Under the pieces are notes generated by a model that was given only the letters and a program-made list of their open reading frames with translations, did not search any database and was not told the origin of the DNA. A stretch of DNA of 64,000 nt, taken from assembly GCF_034006335.1 (NCBI RefSeq), contig NZ_JAWDIQ010000001.1; one strand, written 5' to 3'. Shown in pieces: positions 8,700 to 18,951 of this stretch. A program made the translations under genes and the position numbers. Source of the stretch: Paracerasibacillus soli (GTDB taxonomy: Bacteria; Bacillota; Bacilli; Bacillales; Amphibacillaceae). Numbering within the stretch: the first letter of the stretch is position 1; each line of letters starts with the position of its first letter.

Positions 8700-9066
8700 C
8701 AAGTAACTAAATAAGTGCAATCATTTTTATAAATGATTGCGTACCTATCTGAATAATATGCCAAACACCTTGGACGTTCCTTGATATTCCTAGATAATGG
8801 TCTTAGGATCATTTGGGATAATTCTTTCAACCCCTTGCAGGCATAACCGCATGAGAAAGACTGTTTCCCTGTGTGCGTTTTGACCTTCATACACGCAGGC
8901 TGTACACCTTGATGTTCGAACTTGGATGTTAGTAGCTCCAAGGCGGCTTTCGATACAAAGATAGTACTATAGACGAGGCTACTGATTAACTATCACACTA
9001 GTGATAGCTCAGATCGTCCAAGAGCTAAGTTCCAATGATTCTCTAAATCGAAAGGAGTGTTAATCC
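8700..9066 (+). ncRNA. IS110 left-end non-coding region (candidate bridge RNA)
   Basis: The region before an IS110-type transposase start. IS110-group elements are known to encode a bridge RNA between the left end and the transposase gene. Visible structure: a hairpin at 8717-8740 (GCAATCATTT/AAATGATTGC), and CTATCAC/GTGATAG at 8990-9007 with loop ACTA, plus further short pairings between 8961 and 9020. Length and position agree with a bridge RNA; the exact ends and the guide loops cannot be set by eye. Confidence 0.4.
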
Positions 9067-9067
9067 C

Positions 9068-9331
9068 ATGAAATTATTTGTTGGTTTAGATGTTAGTTCT
9101 ATTGATATCAAGGTTTGTTTTTTAAATGGTGAAGGAGATAAATTAAGTTCCTTCAAAGTAGTAGATAATGACTTGCCTGGTGCTACTCAGTTGAGAGACG
9201 AAATCCTACATGCCGTTCAAGGAAAATCTGTCAGTGAATTACGCATCGGTCTTGAATCAACTAGTGTGTATAGTTTTCATCCGTCCATGTTTTTACACAA
9301 TGATAAGTTCATTCAAGCACTTAACGGATGA
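9068..9331 (+). mobile_element. IS110-family transposase, truncated
   Basis: The first 85 or so residues of a DEDD (RuvC-like) IS110 transposase. KLFVGLDVSSIDIKVCFLN holds the first catalytic aspartate; NDLPGATQLRDEI and LRIGLESTSVYSFHP, with the family's conserved glutamate, follow. Intact members are about 400 residues. The reading frame ends at about 9320 where DUF4097-like sequence starts. AAAGGAG precedes the ATG. It cannot be active. Confidence 0.8.
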
Positions 9332-9545
9332 TATAAATCGTTCAATCGAACTAGTTTCGGAAAATGGTAGGATTGACGTTCAAGTCCAACAAATGCCTAC
9401 AAATGTAACTTTTGATGTTTGGACAGATAATGGAAAAATAGACATTTTAGGTAAATTTCATAAAAATACGATAATAGGTAATGGAGAAAATGAAGTGAAA
9501 TTAATCACGAGTAATGGAAAGATAACCGTTGGAAAAATAAATTAA
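9321..9545 (+). pseudogene. DUF4097 (LiaG/adhesin-like) C-terminal fragment
   Basis: LTDDINRSIELVSENGRID begins a 74-residue fragment that continues with VWTDNGKIDILG and ends ITSNGKITVGKIN. Repeated (D/S)NGKI turns are typical of the beta-helix-like DUF4097 domain found in LiaG and similar cell-envelope proteins. The N-terminal part and start codon are missing and replaced by IS110 sequence, so this gene was cut by an IS110 insertion or deletion event. Confidence 0.6.
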
Positions 9546-9594
9546 AGTCGATTATAATTTCGCTTTTTCTTACCTTGATGCGCATGGAACGATA

Positions 9595-9650
9595 AAAACA
9601 CCTTTGCATGTAAGTGCTATTGTTAGTTACGCATTCAAAGGTGTTTTATA
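9595..9650 (+). terminator. Hairpin terminator
   Basis: AAAACACCTTTG (9595-9606) pairs with CAAAGGTGTTTT (9637-9648), with extra inner pairing of TGTAA with TTACG. It follows the DUF4097 fragment and would also serve the opposing OsmC gene. Confidence 0.7.
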
Positions 9651-9709
9651 TCGTCTCAAAGATTGGGGCTAACCCAAAGTTCAAAAATTAATATTTCCTC
9701 TACAACGTT

Positions 9710-10150
9710 TTATTTTATGGTTGGGCTCACGGTAATTTTCACATTTCCTTTTAATGCCTTCGAAATCATACAAGTTTGTTCTGCTTTATAAATAAGTTTT
9801 TCTAGTAAACGGTAGTCTTTTTCATGAGTATTTTTTTGTAGCATGACAGTCGGTCTATGCATTATTTTTTCATAAGTAAATATACCGTTTGTTACATCAA
9901 CGATTCCCTCTGATTCTAAACTCATTTCTAAGAGTGGAAGTGAGGCTCTTTCTATCATTGCTGCCAAAGTAATGAGATAACAAGTTGCCGCAGCTCCTAG
10001 TAACATCTCATCAGGGTTTGTACCTATTCCAGGCCCGTCCATTTCAGGTGGAATTGAAATTGCTGTTTTTAAATTTCCCGCCTCAATGTATCCCTCACTA
10101 TTTCTTCCGCCCGGCCATGTTGCTGTTAGGTGAAAAGTATGTTGTGCCAT
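9710..10150 (-). CDS. OsmC family peroxiredoxin-like protein
   Basis: A 146-residue OsmC/Ohr-superfamily protein of the SACOL1771 type, likely a thiol peroxidase for organic hydroperoxides. The two redox cysteines appear in LLGAAATCYLITL (about residue 58) and EQTCMISKAL (about 128); the N-terminus TFHLTATWPGGRNSEGYI is typical. ATG 10150 is preferred over the longer reading because GGGGG lies seven bases before it. The gene lies 52 bases downstream of the glycerophosphodiesterase gene, so co-transcription is possible. Confidence 0.85.
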   Translation of the reverse strand: MAQHTFHLTATWPGGRNSEGYIEAGNLKTAISIPPEMDGPGIGTNPDEMLLGAAATCYLITLAAMIERASLPLLEMSLESEGIVDVTNGIFTYEKIMHRPTVMLQKNTHEKDYRLLEKLIYKAEQTCMISKALKGNVKITVSPTIK

Positions 10151-10202
10151 AAAAATTCCCCCATATTTATATTTTAAAAGATATATGTAATATGAATTAG
10201 TT

Positions 10203-11099
10203 CTATTGATACCCACGTTTTTTCAATAAGTCTAGTAAGATATCCGGTCTGTCGGTAATAATGCCATCAGCTCCTAGGTCTAACAATTGTTCCATTATAT
10301 TTCTATCATTAATCGTCCAATAATGTACATCTATCCCTTGCTTGTTTGCAGCACGGATTAATTTTTTGTCCATCAGATTGATAGGACCTTCTTGAATTGG
10401 AATTTCTATCGCATCTACATTTTTACGATAGAGTCCATTTAATCGTAATTTGTGGAGTAAGACAAATTTCGTGACTTCTTGTCTACCACCGGCAACGACT
10501 GCTTTTCCACCTGAAACATCTTGCACCATTTCTATAATATCTTGGTCAAAGGAAACAATTAATACGTTATTTTCTAGGTTATATTTTTGCATTGTTTTCC
10601 AAAGTTTTTCCGCAATTGGCCGATATTGTTCAGGGTCATTCGTATCCTTAATTTCAATATTCCACTTCATGTTAGGGATGGCTTGAAATATTTCTTCCAA
10701 TGTTGGGATTTTTACACCCTTATCTTTGAAACTATATTTCCCATTTATATCTTGAAAATGAGCTGCCGCATCGAGTGATTTTATTTCTTGTAGTGTCAGA
10801 TTGTTTACACGACCTGTTCCATCTGTTGTTCGATCTACTGTTGGATCATGAATAGCTACTAAATGGCCATCCTTTGTTATATGCAAATCAAATTCAATGA
10901 CATCAACGCCAAGATTAGCCGCATTTTGAAAAGCTTCTAATGTACTTGATGGTGCTAAGTCTAAGCCACCTTGATGTGCCATGACAAGTGGTCGATCATT
11001 TTCAAAAAAGGGATGTTTTGTTTGTTCTTTAATTGGTAAAAGATAAATCGTTACCCAATTAAAAGAATAATGCTCATTCCGTAAAATAAAAATCTCCAT
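10203..11099 (-). CDS. Glycerophosphodiester phosphodiesterase
   Basis: GDPD-family enzyme hydrolysing glycerophosphodiesters to glycerol 3-phosphate and an alcohol. Catalytic motifs are MAHQGG with LAPSSTLEAF, EFDLHITKDG and HDPTVDRTTDG (metal and acid-base residues); the end ADGIITDRPDILLDLL is typical. The 298-residue frame starts at 11099, but its first 12 residues look wrong. Shifting frame at AAAA 11061-11064 gives FRWRFLFYGMSIILLFNWVT, a normal transmembrane anchor joined to VTIYLLPIKEQ. The true start is then probably ATT at 11130-11128 or an internal ATG (MSIILL), and the enzyme is membrane-tethered. Confidence 0.85.
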   Translation of the reverse strand: MEIFILRNEHYSFNWVTIYLLPIKEQTKHPFFENDRPLVMAHQGGLDLAPSSTLEAFQNAANLGVDVIEFDLHITKDGHLVAIHDPTVDRTTDGTGRVNNLTLQEIKSLDAAAHFQDINGKYSFKDKGVKIPTLEEIFQAIPNMKWNIEIKDTNDPEQYRPIAEKLWKTMQKYNLENNVLIVSFDQDIIEMVQDVSGGKAVVAGGRQEVTKFVLLHKLRLNGLYRKNVDAIEIPIQEGPINLMDKKLIRAANKQGIDVHYWTINDRNIMEQLLDLGADGIITDRPDILLDLLKKRGYQ

Positions 11100-11150
11100 C
11101 TAAATTTCTTTTTAGTTATTTGCGTTTCTGTACTAATAAGAAAACCCCTT

Positions 11151-11473
11151 TCTTTATTGTTTTATACACTCATTCTACTAAATAATCCCCATAAGAAAGA
11201 AGGATTTTGAATTTAGATAGCGAAATAGTAATGTATATCAGAAAAACATTGCAAAGGAATTGCTTTTTAGCGTAATTCCCATTCGGAAATTAATGAGTTA
11301 TTGATTATAAAATAGGAGAAGCAGTATTTTGACTCATGATTATATGTTGTAAATTTACGGAAAATAATATAAAAATTGTTTTTTTGAATTATATGTTACG
11401 TTATGGGTGTTGTAGTTAATAAATTAACAAGAGGGCTATATTAAGCCCTCTGTTCTTTATACAGGGGGAGCAA
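11151..11473. other. Intergenic region with hairpin
   Basis: AT-rich spacer. The only structure I see is AGAGGGCT (11430-11437) with AGCCCTCT (11444-11451), 22 bases before the ATPase start. Its T tail is weak, so it may be an attenuator or an upstream terminator. No bacteriocin-size ORF is visible here. Confidence 0.5.
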
Positions 11474-12097
11474 ATGATTGAATTAATGAATATTCATAAA
11501 GCGTTTCATGGCAAAGAGGTATTTCGAAATTTCAATTTAAAAGTGGAAGATGGTGAGTTTATTGGTATTGTTGGAAAAAGTGGACAGGGTAAAACTACGC
11601 TTTTAAATATCATAGGAACATTAGAAGAAGCAGATTCGGGAACTGTAAGGGTAAAGGGAAAGGAAATAAATAACAGAAAAGTAAAACAAGGGCTGTTGAG
11701 AAATGAGTTAGGATTTATTTTTCAAAACTACGCTTTAATAGATAACTTATCTGTAACTGAAAACTTAAACATTGCGCTTAAACATAAAAAGATGAATAAA
11801 AAACAAAAGCATGATGCCATATCTTTAGCATTAAAAGAAGTAGGTTTGGCTGGTTATGAAATGAAAAAGGTATTTACTTTAAGTGGTGGAGAACAACAAC
11901 GGATAGCAATTGCTAGATTGTTACTTAAAAATCCTACCTTGATTTTAGCAGATGAGCCAACAGGGTCACTGGATGAAGAAAATAGAAACGTTATAGTAAA
12001 GTTATTTCAAAAGCTACATGAGCAAGGTAAAACAATCGTTATGGTTACACATGATAAAGACTTAGTTAAGTTTTTCTCGAGAACAATACAATTATAG
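11474..12097 (+). CDS. ABC transporter ATPase, lactococcin-972 export type
   Basis: A 207-residue ATP-binding subunit of the MacB/LolD-like class that pairs with bacteriocin-associated 7TM permeases. Walker A GKSGQGKT (about residue 36), Q-loop FIFQNYALIDNLSV, signature LSGGEQQRIAIARL, Walker B LILADEPTGSLD and H-loop VTHDKD are complete. AGGGGGAG precedes the ATG. The next gene encodes the matching permease 13 bases downstream. The likely job is export of, or protection from, an antimicrobial peptide. Confidence 0.85.
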   Translation: MIELMNIHKAFHGKEVFRNFNLKVEDGEFIGIVGKSGQGKTTLLNIIGTLEEADSGTVRVKGKEINNRKVKQGLLRNELGFIFQNYALIDNLSVTENLNIALKHKKMNKKQKHDAISLALKEVGLAGYEMKKVFTLSGGEQQRIAIARLLLKNPTLILADEPTGSLDEENRNVIVKLFQKLHEQGKTIVMVTHDKDLVKFFSRTIQL

Positions 12098-12110
12098 TGA
12101 GGAATAGGTA

Positions 12111-14264
12111 ATGAAAAGATTAATCTTTTTTCTGCTTACAGCCACCTTTGTTATTATAAGTTTTCTGTCAATTAAGCAATTTGAATATATACAGTTTCAA
12201 AATTTTAACTATGATGCTGTAAGTGATGAATGGAATGTCATGGTTGAGGATGGGGATCCAAATAAAAGTAAACATGAAAACTTTGAATTACTTATACATG
12301 CAGCAATGGAAACAAGCGTAAACTTGCAACGGATATCTTATGAACGAGATATTAAAAATAATAAAGATAAAATAGTTTATTATGTAGCTTTTAGTAACGC
12401 TAATCAATACTTTGAAAAGATAAAATTAAAGTCCGGGGAATTTTTGGATAATAATAGTACTGCTAACGACTTTTTATCCACTGTACAGACTGATGATACA
12501 AATCAAGTAGGTAAACTGGAGATTTTCCACAGTTTTGAACCAATTGAAATTCGTCCTATGATTGCAGCGGCGAAAACAAAGGATATAAAAGGAAACTATA
12601 CGTTAAATGGTCAAGATAACGCAAAGAAATTTATGGATAAGGCAATAGAAAGTGGATTAATTGTACAAATTTCAAAGGAACATGGAGAAAGTGCTATAAC
12701 AGAATATCCGTATCAAAATATGATATCTAAGACGATTATAATACTATGTTTATTTTTGTCCCTTGCAATTTTATACGATGTAATGAACAACTATAAAGAA
12801 ATTGCAGTACGGTATATGTTTGGATATAGTTTTATACAAATCGGATTTTATTTATTTAGGAAATACATAAGGATATTTTTGATGGCTTTCATTTTTTCAT
12901 TTTTGGGGTTGTTGTTATATTTGTATTTTTATAACCAATACCAACAAATTCTGTTATTCCTCGACCATTGGTTCGGGAACTTGATTCCGACAATTTATAT
13001 TTTCCTATTCATTTTTGCAATTACGTGGTTAAGTGCTAAAAGTATTGACATACCTCAAATGATTAAAAATAAGAAACCTATGAAATTGCTATTTTACCTT
13101 AATATTATCGTTCGCTTTATAATAGCAATTTTTCTTATTTTAGGTTTACTTCAAGGAATAGGAAATTTTATCGGGTTAAAAGGAACTTTCGATAAGCAAG
13201 ATAAATGGTCCACACTGAAGGATTATGCTTACTTAGGCGTTAAGGGAACGTTAGGACAGGAGAAGTTTTTAAATCTCCAACATGATAAAGAAATGAAGAA
13301 GCAGGTTCAACTCATGTATAAAGACCTGGAGTCCATGGGTTCGATTTATATAAATCCTTCCAACTATTATTTAAATGACTCCTCTGATATCCAATTAGAT
13401 CCTAACCCGTGGGGAATGGAGGTAGAAAAGTTGAAATTAATAAAAACTATGTAGCTATTAATCCTATTTTTGATATTCACAATAAACAGGTTAAAATTCA
13501 GAACCTAAAGAGAATGAAATAATTGTACTAGTGCCAGAACAAATTAAAGGGTAATGAAGAAGACATTAAAATATCATTAACAAAAGATTATGAAGGGGCT
13601 TTTCAAACTGATGGGACAGAACCAATTCATATCTCTATCATATATGTAAAAGATGAACAAAGCTATTTCACGTACTCTACTAATATGGCGCAAGATAATA
13701 ATTACGAAATTGAGGACCCAATCGCTGTAATTGTTAATGATATGTTCGATCCGACTATTCTGGCAAATAGTATATCGATGGGGTTTTGGTTATTATATTA
13801 AGATGGATAAAGGTGATCGATTTTATTCAATAAACAAAACAATAAAAAGACATGGCTTAAGTGATGTTTGGGAACCCACCTCTATTGCGTACTCTAATGT
13901 TGAATTAAAGATAGCCAATGAGTTGGAAGAACTTCAAATCGCTGTTATTTATTGTGGCTTATCCATCATTTTAATAGTGATACTATTATTTTTTACTACA
14001 GTGTATTATTTAGAAATCAATAAACAGTCACTAGCAATTCAATGGATATTCGGTTACAACTTTTTTGAAAAACATAGCCTCGTTTATCTTTCAATTTTGG
14101 TATTCTGGAATGTAGCTTTTACAACTAGCTATGTGATAGCCGATAATAGTTCATTGCTTATAAAGATTGTCGTTGGATTAACAGCGATGGATATTGTATT
14201 AACTAGTATTTTGATTATGAGTAAGGAATACACTGTTACGAAAAATGTATTGTTAGAAAAGTAA
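12111..14264 (+). CDS. Bacteriocin-associated integral membrane protein (four frameshifts)
   Basis: DUF1430-type permease (the lactococcin 972 immunity/export class), 717 residues when restored. It has the FtsX/MacB-like plan: an N-terminal segment IFFLLTATFVIISFL, a large outside domain, three to four membrane segments at about residues 205-330 (TIIILCLFLSLAIL, IFLMAFIFSFLGLLLYLYFY), a further outside domain, and a C-terminal membrane block (AVIYCGLSIILIVILLFFTT, IVVGLTAMDIVLTSILIM). Frame breaks lie near 13427 (-1), 13499 (-1), 13551 (+1 G) and 13784 (+1 T); they cancel, so the end is in the starting frame. With four breaks, real decay is somewhat more likely here than elsewhere. Confidence 0.75.
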
Positions 14265-14285
14265 CAAACAGGAGGTAATTCAATT

Positions 14286-14758
14286 TTGAATAAAAACAAA
14301 ATAAGAATAGGTGTACTTATCGTCATATTTCTTTTATCTATCGGTACATTTTTTATCTACAGAATAAACAAGGGCATAACCAAAATAATGCTAGTAATGA
14401 TAAGAGCAAGTTGGATATACAGTCTCTACAAAAGGATACATTTAGTAAAAAAATGCCGCCTATAAAAGAAAACAAGTTTTATATAATCTATATAAAACGT
14501 AAGAATGGATCAGGATCATCCTTTGTGCCAGAGAAACTCAATCCTGATTTCAAGAATGACTCCGAATATAATGTGAGCATTTCATTTGATGATGATGGAA
14601 ATATCATAAATGATGATAAGATTATTCAAATTGATAATTTTGTTATATCAAGCCAAAACAAGGAAAAAATAAGGGAGATTGCAGGTGAAAGAAACTACGT
14701 TGCAGCTTTAAAGGAAATAGAAGAGCGCATACAAGAAATAAAAGAAAGTTCAAACTAA
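14286..14758 (+). CDS. Membrane-anchored hypothetical protein (one frameshift)
   Basis: About 157 residues when one base is restored near 14381-14385 (ITKIML becomes NKNNASNDKSK). TTG 14286 is the start after a strong AGGAGG at 14270-14275. One N-terminal membrane segment (IGVLIVIFLLSIGTFFIY) is followed by a charged outside domain with PIKENKFYIIYIKRK and a coiled, Glu-rich end. It follows the permease by 21 bases, so it is the third gene of the exporter operon and may be an immunity or accessory protein. Family not recognised. Confidence 0.6.
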
Positions 14759-14983
14759 GTCTATTCCAATCTCGTATTGGAAATAGTTGATAGTTTACTT
14801 GCAGAATGATGATGAAAGAATTTCATAAACTTTAACTTAGGTTGGAGAGGCTGTTCGTTCAACCAATCCAATCTAAGCAATGAAGTTAAAGAGTTTACAT
14901 CAAGGGGAGGGAGACTCTAGTTCTTTACGATTATCTGAATTTTTGCCATCAGTTCTCATTTATATTTTCCAACCGTTAAAGCG

Positions 14984-15888
14984 TTAATCACCTGACATGC
15001 CAAGTAATGCAATCCCAACCATTACAATAGCAATTACAATATATTGTTGTTTTTGTAACTTCTCTTTCAAGAAAATACGTGAGAGTAGGACTAGAATATG
15101 CTATAAGAAGCAATCAGTGGCGCGGTAATGATTGCATTTTTAGACATCGCAAATACGTAGAAAAATTGTCCAGTTGTTTCAAGTATTGCTGCAAGCCCTT
15201 TATCACGTTCTTTAAATAATTTAAAATCTACCTTTTTATAAAATTTTAAATAGAAGTATGAAAGAAGACCACAAATAAGGAATGTATATTCATAAGCGAT
15301 TAATGCAGCATCTTCACTAATGAGAGAAAGTTCATCTAAATATACCCCATCAGCAAAGGTTCCGAGGCCATCTATCACTGCATAAAGAATAGGGAAGGTA
15401 AGTGCCATAAAACTAATTTGATATTTTTTATCAATTATCTCATTCGTTAGTTGACGCGCTTTTTCTTCTGCTTGTTTTTCATAAAAGCCTATTCCAATTA
15501 CTCCAATAGTAACAGCTAAAATACCAGCAACTTCTGTAAATGTTAATTGATGTGTAAAGAAGATGAAAAGTAAGATTGCTGTAACTGCACCAGATGAATT
15601 TTGTACAGGCGAGGCAATAGATAATTCCATATATCGTAATCCAATGTAACCAATCGTCATTGATAAAATATATAGAGCGGAGACCGGTAAATAAAGCAAC
15701 ATGTCACTAGGATGGAATGTCAAACCTTTTAGTAGCATATAGGCCGTTGCGTGAATTCCCATTACAAATCCTACTATCGTAACTATCTTTAAGTGACTTT
15801 GTGAATCATCGCTGTCTGATCCTTTTTTATAAAATAAATCGGCTGCTCCCCAAGCGAGTGCTGTTATAAGTGCAAACAAAAACCACAT
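14984..15888 (-). CDS. DMT/EamA-type transporter (one frameshift)
   Basis: Membrane transporter of the drug/metabolite superfamily, about 301 residues when restored. The N-terminus MWFLFALITALAWGAADLFY is a first EamA helix; further helices include ILSMTIGYIGLRYM and AVTAILLFIFF, and the second half begins ISFMALTFPILYAV. The frame breaks at about 15103; the remaining part reads LSRIFLKEKLQKQQYIVI and then VMVGIALLGMSGD, ending at 14984. CAGGAG precedes the ATG. Substrate unknown. It is divergent from adhE. Confidence 0.8.
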
Positions 15889-15993
15889 AATTGGTAACTC
15901 CTGTTATTAGATTTGATATTTCTATCAGTAGATGAAGTGAAAAAAACAATATAATTATACAACAAGTATTGTGGTGAGAAAAGAATTATTTTT

Positions 15994-16019
15994 AAGTTTG
16001 TGAAACGCTTCACAAACTT
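15994..16019. promoter_or_regulatory. Rex operator upstream of adhE
   Basis: The palindrome TTGTGAAACGCTTCACAA (15998-16015), extended to AAGTTTGTGAA/TTCACAAACTT, matches the Rex consensus TTGTGAA-N4-TTCACAA in all 14 fixed positions. Rex represses fermentation genes at low NADH/NAD+ and adhE is its classic target. The site is about 155 bases before the adhE start. Confidence 0.85.
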
Positions 16020-16172
16020 GTCGTATTTACGATGAAATGACAGCGTTACCAACTGCTAAGCTTAAGATAGAAAAATAAGAAAGGGGGATCATGTACATAT
16101 AAAAGCTTACTGGTCTCATGAAAAAAAGTGCATTGGCAAATACATTTTTAATGAAATGAGGAGGCGTTGTTA

Positions 16173-18770
16173 ATGGGTATTGTAAAAGAGAAAATGACAG
16201 AGGAAAAAGTAGCTAAATATATCGATCAGCTTGTTAAAAATGCAAGCCTTGCTTTGAAACAAATGAAAGAACTTCGCCAAGAGGAAATTGACCATATTGT
16301 AAAAGATATGGCTTTAGCTGGGCTTGATCAAGATATGGCCTTGGCGAAATTAGCGATAAATGAAACAAAACGTGGTGTTTACGAAGATAAGATTATAAAA
16401 AATATTTTTTCAACAGAATATGTATACCACAATATTAAGTATGATAAAACAGTAGGAGTTATAGGAGAAATCCGCATGAGGGCATAGTAGAAATTGCGGA
16501 ACCAATAGGTGTCATTGCAGGAGTTACACCTGTCACAAACCCGACATCGACGACGATGTTCAAAATTCTAATCTCCATTAAAACTGGAAATCCAATTATA
16601 TTTGCTTTTCATCCATCTGCACAAAAGTCTAGCTCGGAAGCTGCACGTATATTATATGAGGCAGCAAGAAAAGCAGGAGCACCTGAGCATTGTATCCAAT
16701 GGATTGAAACCCCTTCAGTTTTTGCAACGCAAACATTAATGAAACATGACGGTGTATCACTAATTCTTGCAACTGGTGGTGCTGGAATGGTGAAATCTGC
16801 CTATAGTTCTGGTAAACCCGCATTAGGGGTAGGACCGGGAAATGTCCCTTGTTATATAGAAAAAACAGCTAATGTGAAACGTGCGGTTAATGATTTAATT
16901 TTATCTAAGACTTTTGATAATGGTATGATTTGCGCATCAGAACAAGCGGTAATCATTGATAATGAGATTTACGAATCCGTGAAACAAGAAATGATCACGC
17001 ATAATTGCTATTTCTTGAATAAAGAGGAAAAAATTCAAGTGGAAAAGTTAGTTATTGATGAAAAAGCTTGTGCAGTAAATCCAGCAATTGTAGGATTAAG
17101 TGCAACAAAGATTGCGGAAATGGCAGGAATTCAGGTTCCTATTGATACAAAAATTTTGCTAGCAGAGTTGACTGGAGTTGGGCCAAATCATCCACTATCT
17201 CGTGAAAAATTAAGTCCAATACTTGCGTGTTACAGAGCAAAAAATACGGAGGAGGGCTTAATGCGGCGGAAGAAATGTTAGAGTTTGGTGGCCTTGGTCA
17301 TTCGGCTGTTATTCATTCAGAAGATGAAAAGGTAATCGAACAATTTGGTCACCGTATGAAGGCGGGTCGTTTAATTGTAAATGCTCCTTCATCCCAAGGT
17401 GCCATCGGTGATATTTACAATGCGTATTTACCATCGCTCACATTAGGTTGTGGTTCTTATGGCGGTAATTCTGTTTCGACAAATGTAGGAACGGTTCACC
17501 TCATTAATGTTAAAAAAATGGCGAAGAGAAATGTAAACATGCAATGGTTTAAAGTCCCACCGAAAATATACTTTGAAAAAAATGCTGTCCAATATTTGGC
17601 TAAAATGCCGAATATCACGAAGGCGTTTATCGTTACAGATCCGATGATGATGGACCTAGGTTATGTTGATAAGGTACTTTATTATTTAAGAAAACGTCCT
17701 GATTATGTACATTGCAAAATTTTCTCTGATGTAGAAGCTGATCCATCATTTGAAACGGTAAAACGTGGTGCAACTGAAATGATGGAATTTGACCCAGATG
17801 TTATTATCGCCATAGGTGGGGATCACCAATGGATGCGGCAAAAGGAATGTGGTTATTTTATGAACATCCAGAAACTGACTTTGATGGATTAAAACAAAAG
17901 TTTTTAGATATTCGTAAAAGAATTTATAAATATCCAAACCTTGGACATAAAGCACAATTTGTTGCAATCCCAACTACATCTGGAACAGGTTCCGAAGTAA
18001 CTTCATTTACTGTGATTACAGATCATGATACGAACACAAAATACCCGTTAGCAGATTACGAATTAACGCCTGATGTTGCGATTATTGATCCACAGTTTGT
18101 CATGAGTGTACCAAAAACTGTTACGGCTGATACTGGAATGGACGTATTAACACATGCAATCGAATCTTATGTCTCGAATATGGCAAATGACTACACAGAT
18201 GGCTTAGCAATTCATGCAATAAAGCTTGTATTTCAATATTTACCGATAGCATATCGTAATGGAAATGATGCGGTAGCAAGGGAAAAGATGCATAATGCAT
18301 CGACAATAGCTGGTATGGCGTTTGCAAATGCTTTTCTAGGAATTAACCATAGTCTCGCTCATAAATTAGGTGCAACATATCATATTGCACACGGGCGGGC
18401 AAATGCAATCTTGTTGCCACATGTTATCCGTTATAATGCAACGAAACCGAAAAAGTTTGTTTCCTTTCCTAAATATGAACATTTTATTGCGGATAAACGT
18501 TATGCTGAAATAGCAAGTGAACTCGGTCTTCCAGCGCGTACAGTTGAAGAAGGAGTGGAAAGTCTTGTTCAGGCGATTATCGATTTGGCGAAAAAGCTAG
18601 ATATTCCAATGAGTATAAAAGCTTGTGGTGTTCGTGAAAGGGATTTTGAAAATAAAGTAGAAAAACTTGCCGACCTTGCATTTGAGGATCAATGTACGAC
18701 AGCAAATCCAAAGTTGCCGCTAGTTACAGAGCTAGCGGAGATTTATCGACAGGCATATCAAGGTATATAG
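16173..18770 (+). CDS. adhE: Bifunctional aldehyde-alcohol dehydrogenase AdhE (three frameshifts)
   Basis: Reduces acetyl-CoA to acetaldehyde and then ethanol, re-oxidising NADH in fermentation. Restored length is 866 residues, normal for AdhE. The N-terminal half is a CoA-acylating aldehyde dehydrogenase (GVIAGVTPVTNPTSTTMFK, catalytic Cys in NGMICASEQ). The C-terminal half is an iron alcohol dehydrogenase (IPTTSGTGSEVT, DTGMDVLTHAIESY, GINHSLAHKLG and HIAHGRANA give the metal ligands). Breaks: about 16468 (one A short of GENPHEG), about 17262 (one T short of EEGFNAAEE) and GGGG 17817-17820 (one G short of IGGGSPMDAAK). ATG 16173 follows AGGAGG. A Rex operator controls it. Confidence 0.93.
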
Positions 18771-18845
18771 GATAAAAAGTGGCTGAGTCATGGGGAACAA
18801 TCTTTATTCGGCAAGTAATTGGTTTAATAAAATATAGTTAGCGAA

Positions 18846-18876
18846 GAGGGGGATGGCCTTTTGGGTTATCCCCCTC
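18846..18876. terminator. Hairpin between converging adhE and flavoprotein genes
   Basis: GAGGGGGAT (18846-18854) pairs with ATCCCCCTC (18868-18876). No strong T run follows on either strand, so this is a likely but unproven bidirectional terminator. Confidence 0.5.
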
Positions 18877-18951
18877 ACTTTCTACTTCAATCTCAATATA
18901 AATAAATCTATTAAAGATATGAACATAACCTAATAAGAAATAATGGTATGT

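Noticed and set aside
8657..8941. 94-codon minus-strand ORF
   Set aside because: It lies across the GC-rich repeat and the IS110 left end. Its cysteine-rich translation has no family look and no ribosome site; it is a shadow of repeat DNA often mis-annotated as hypothetical.
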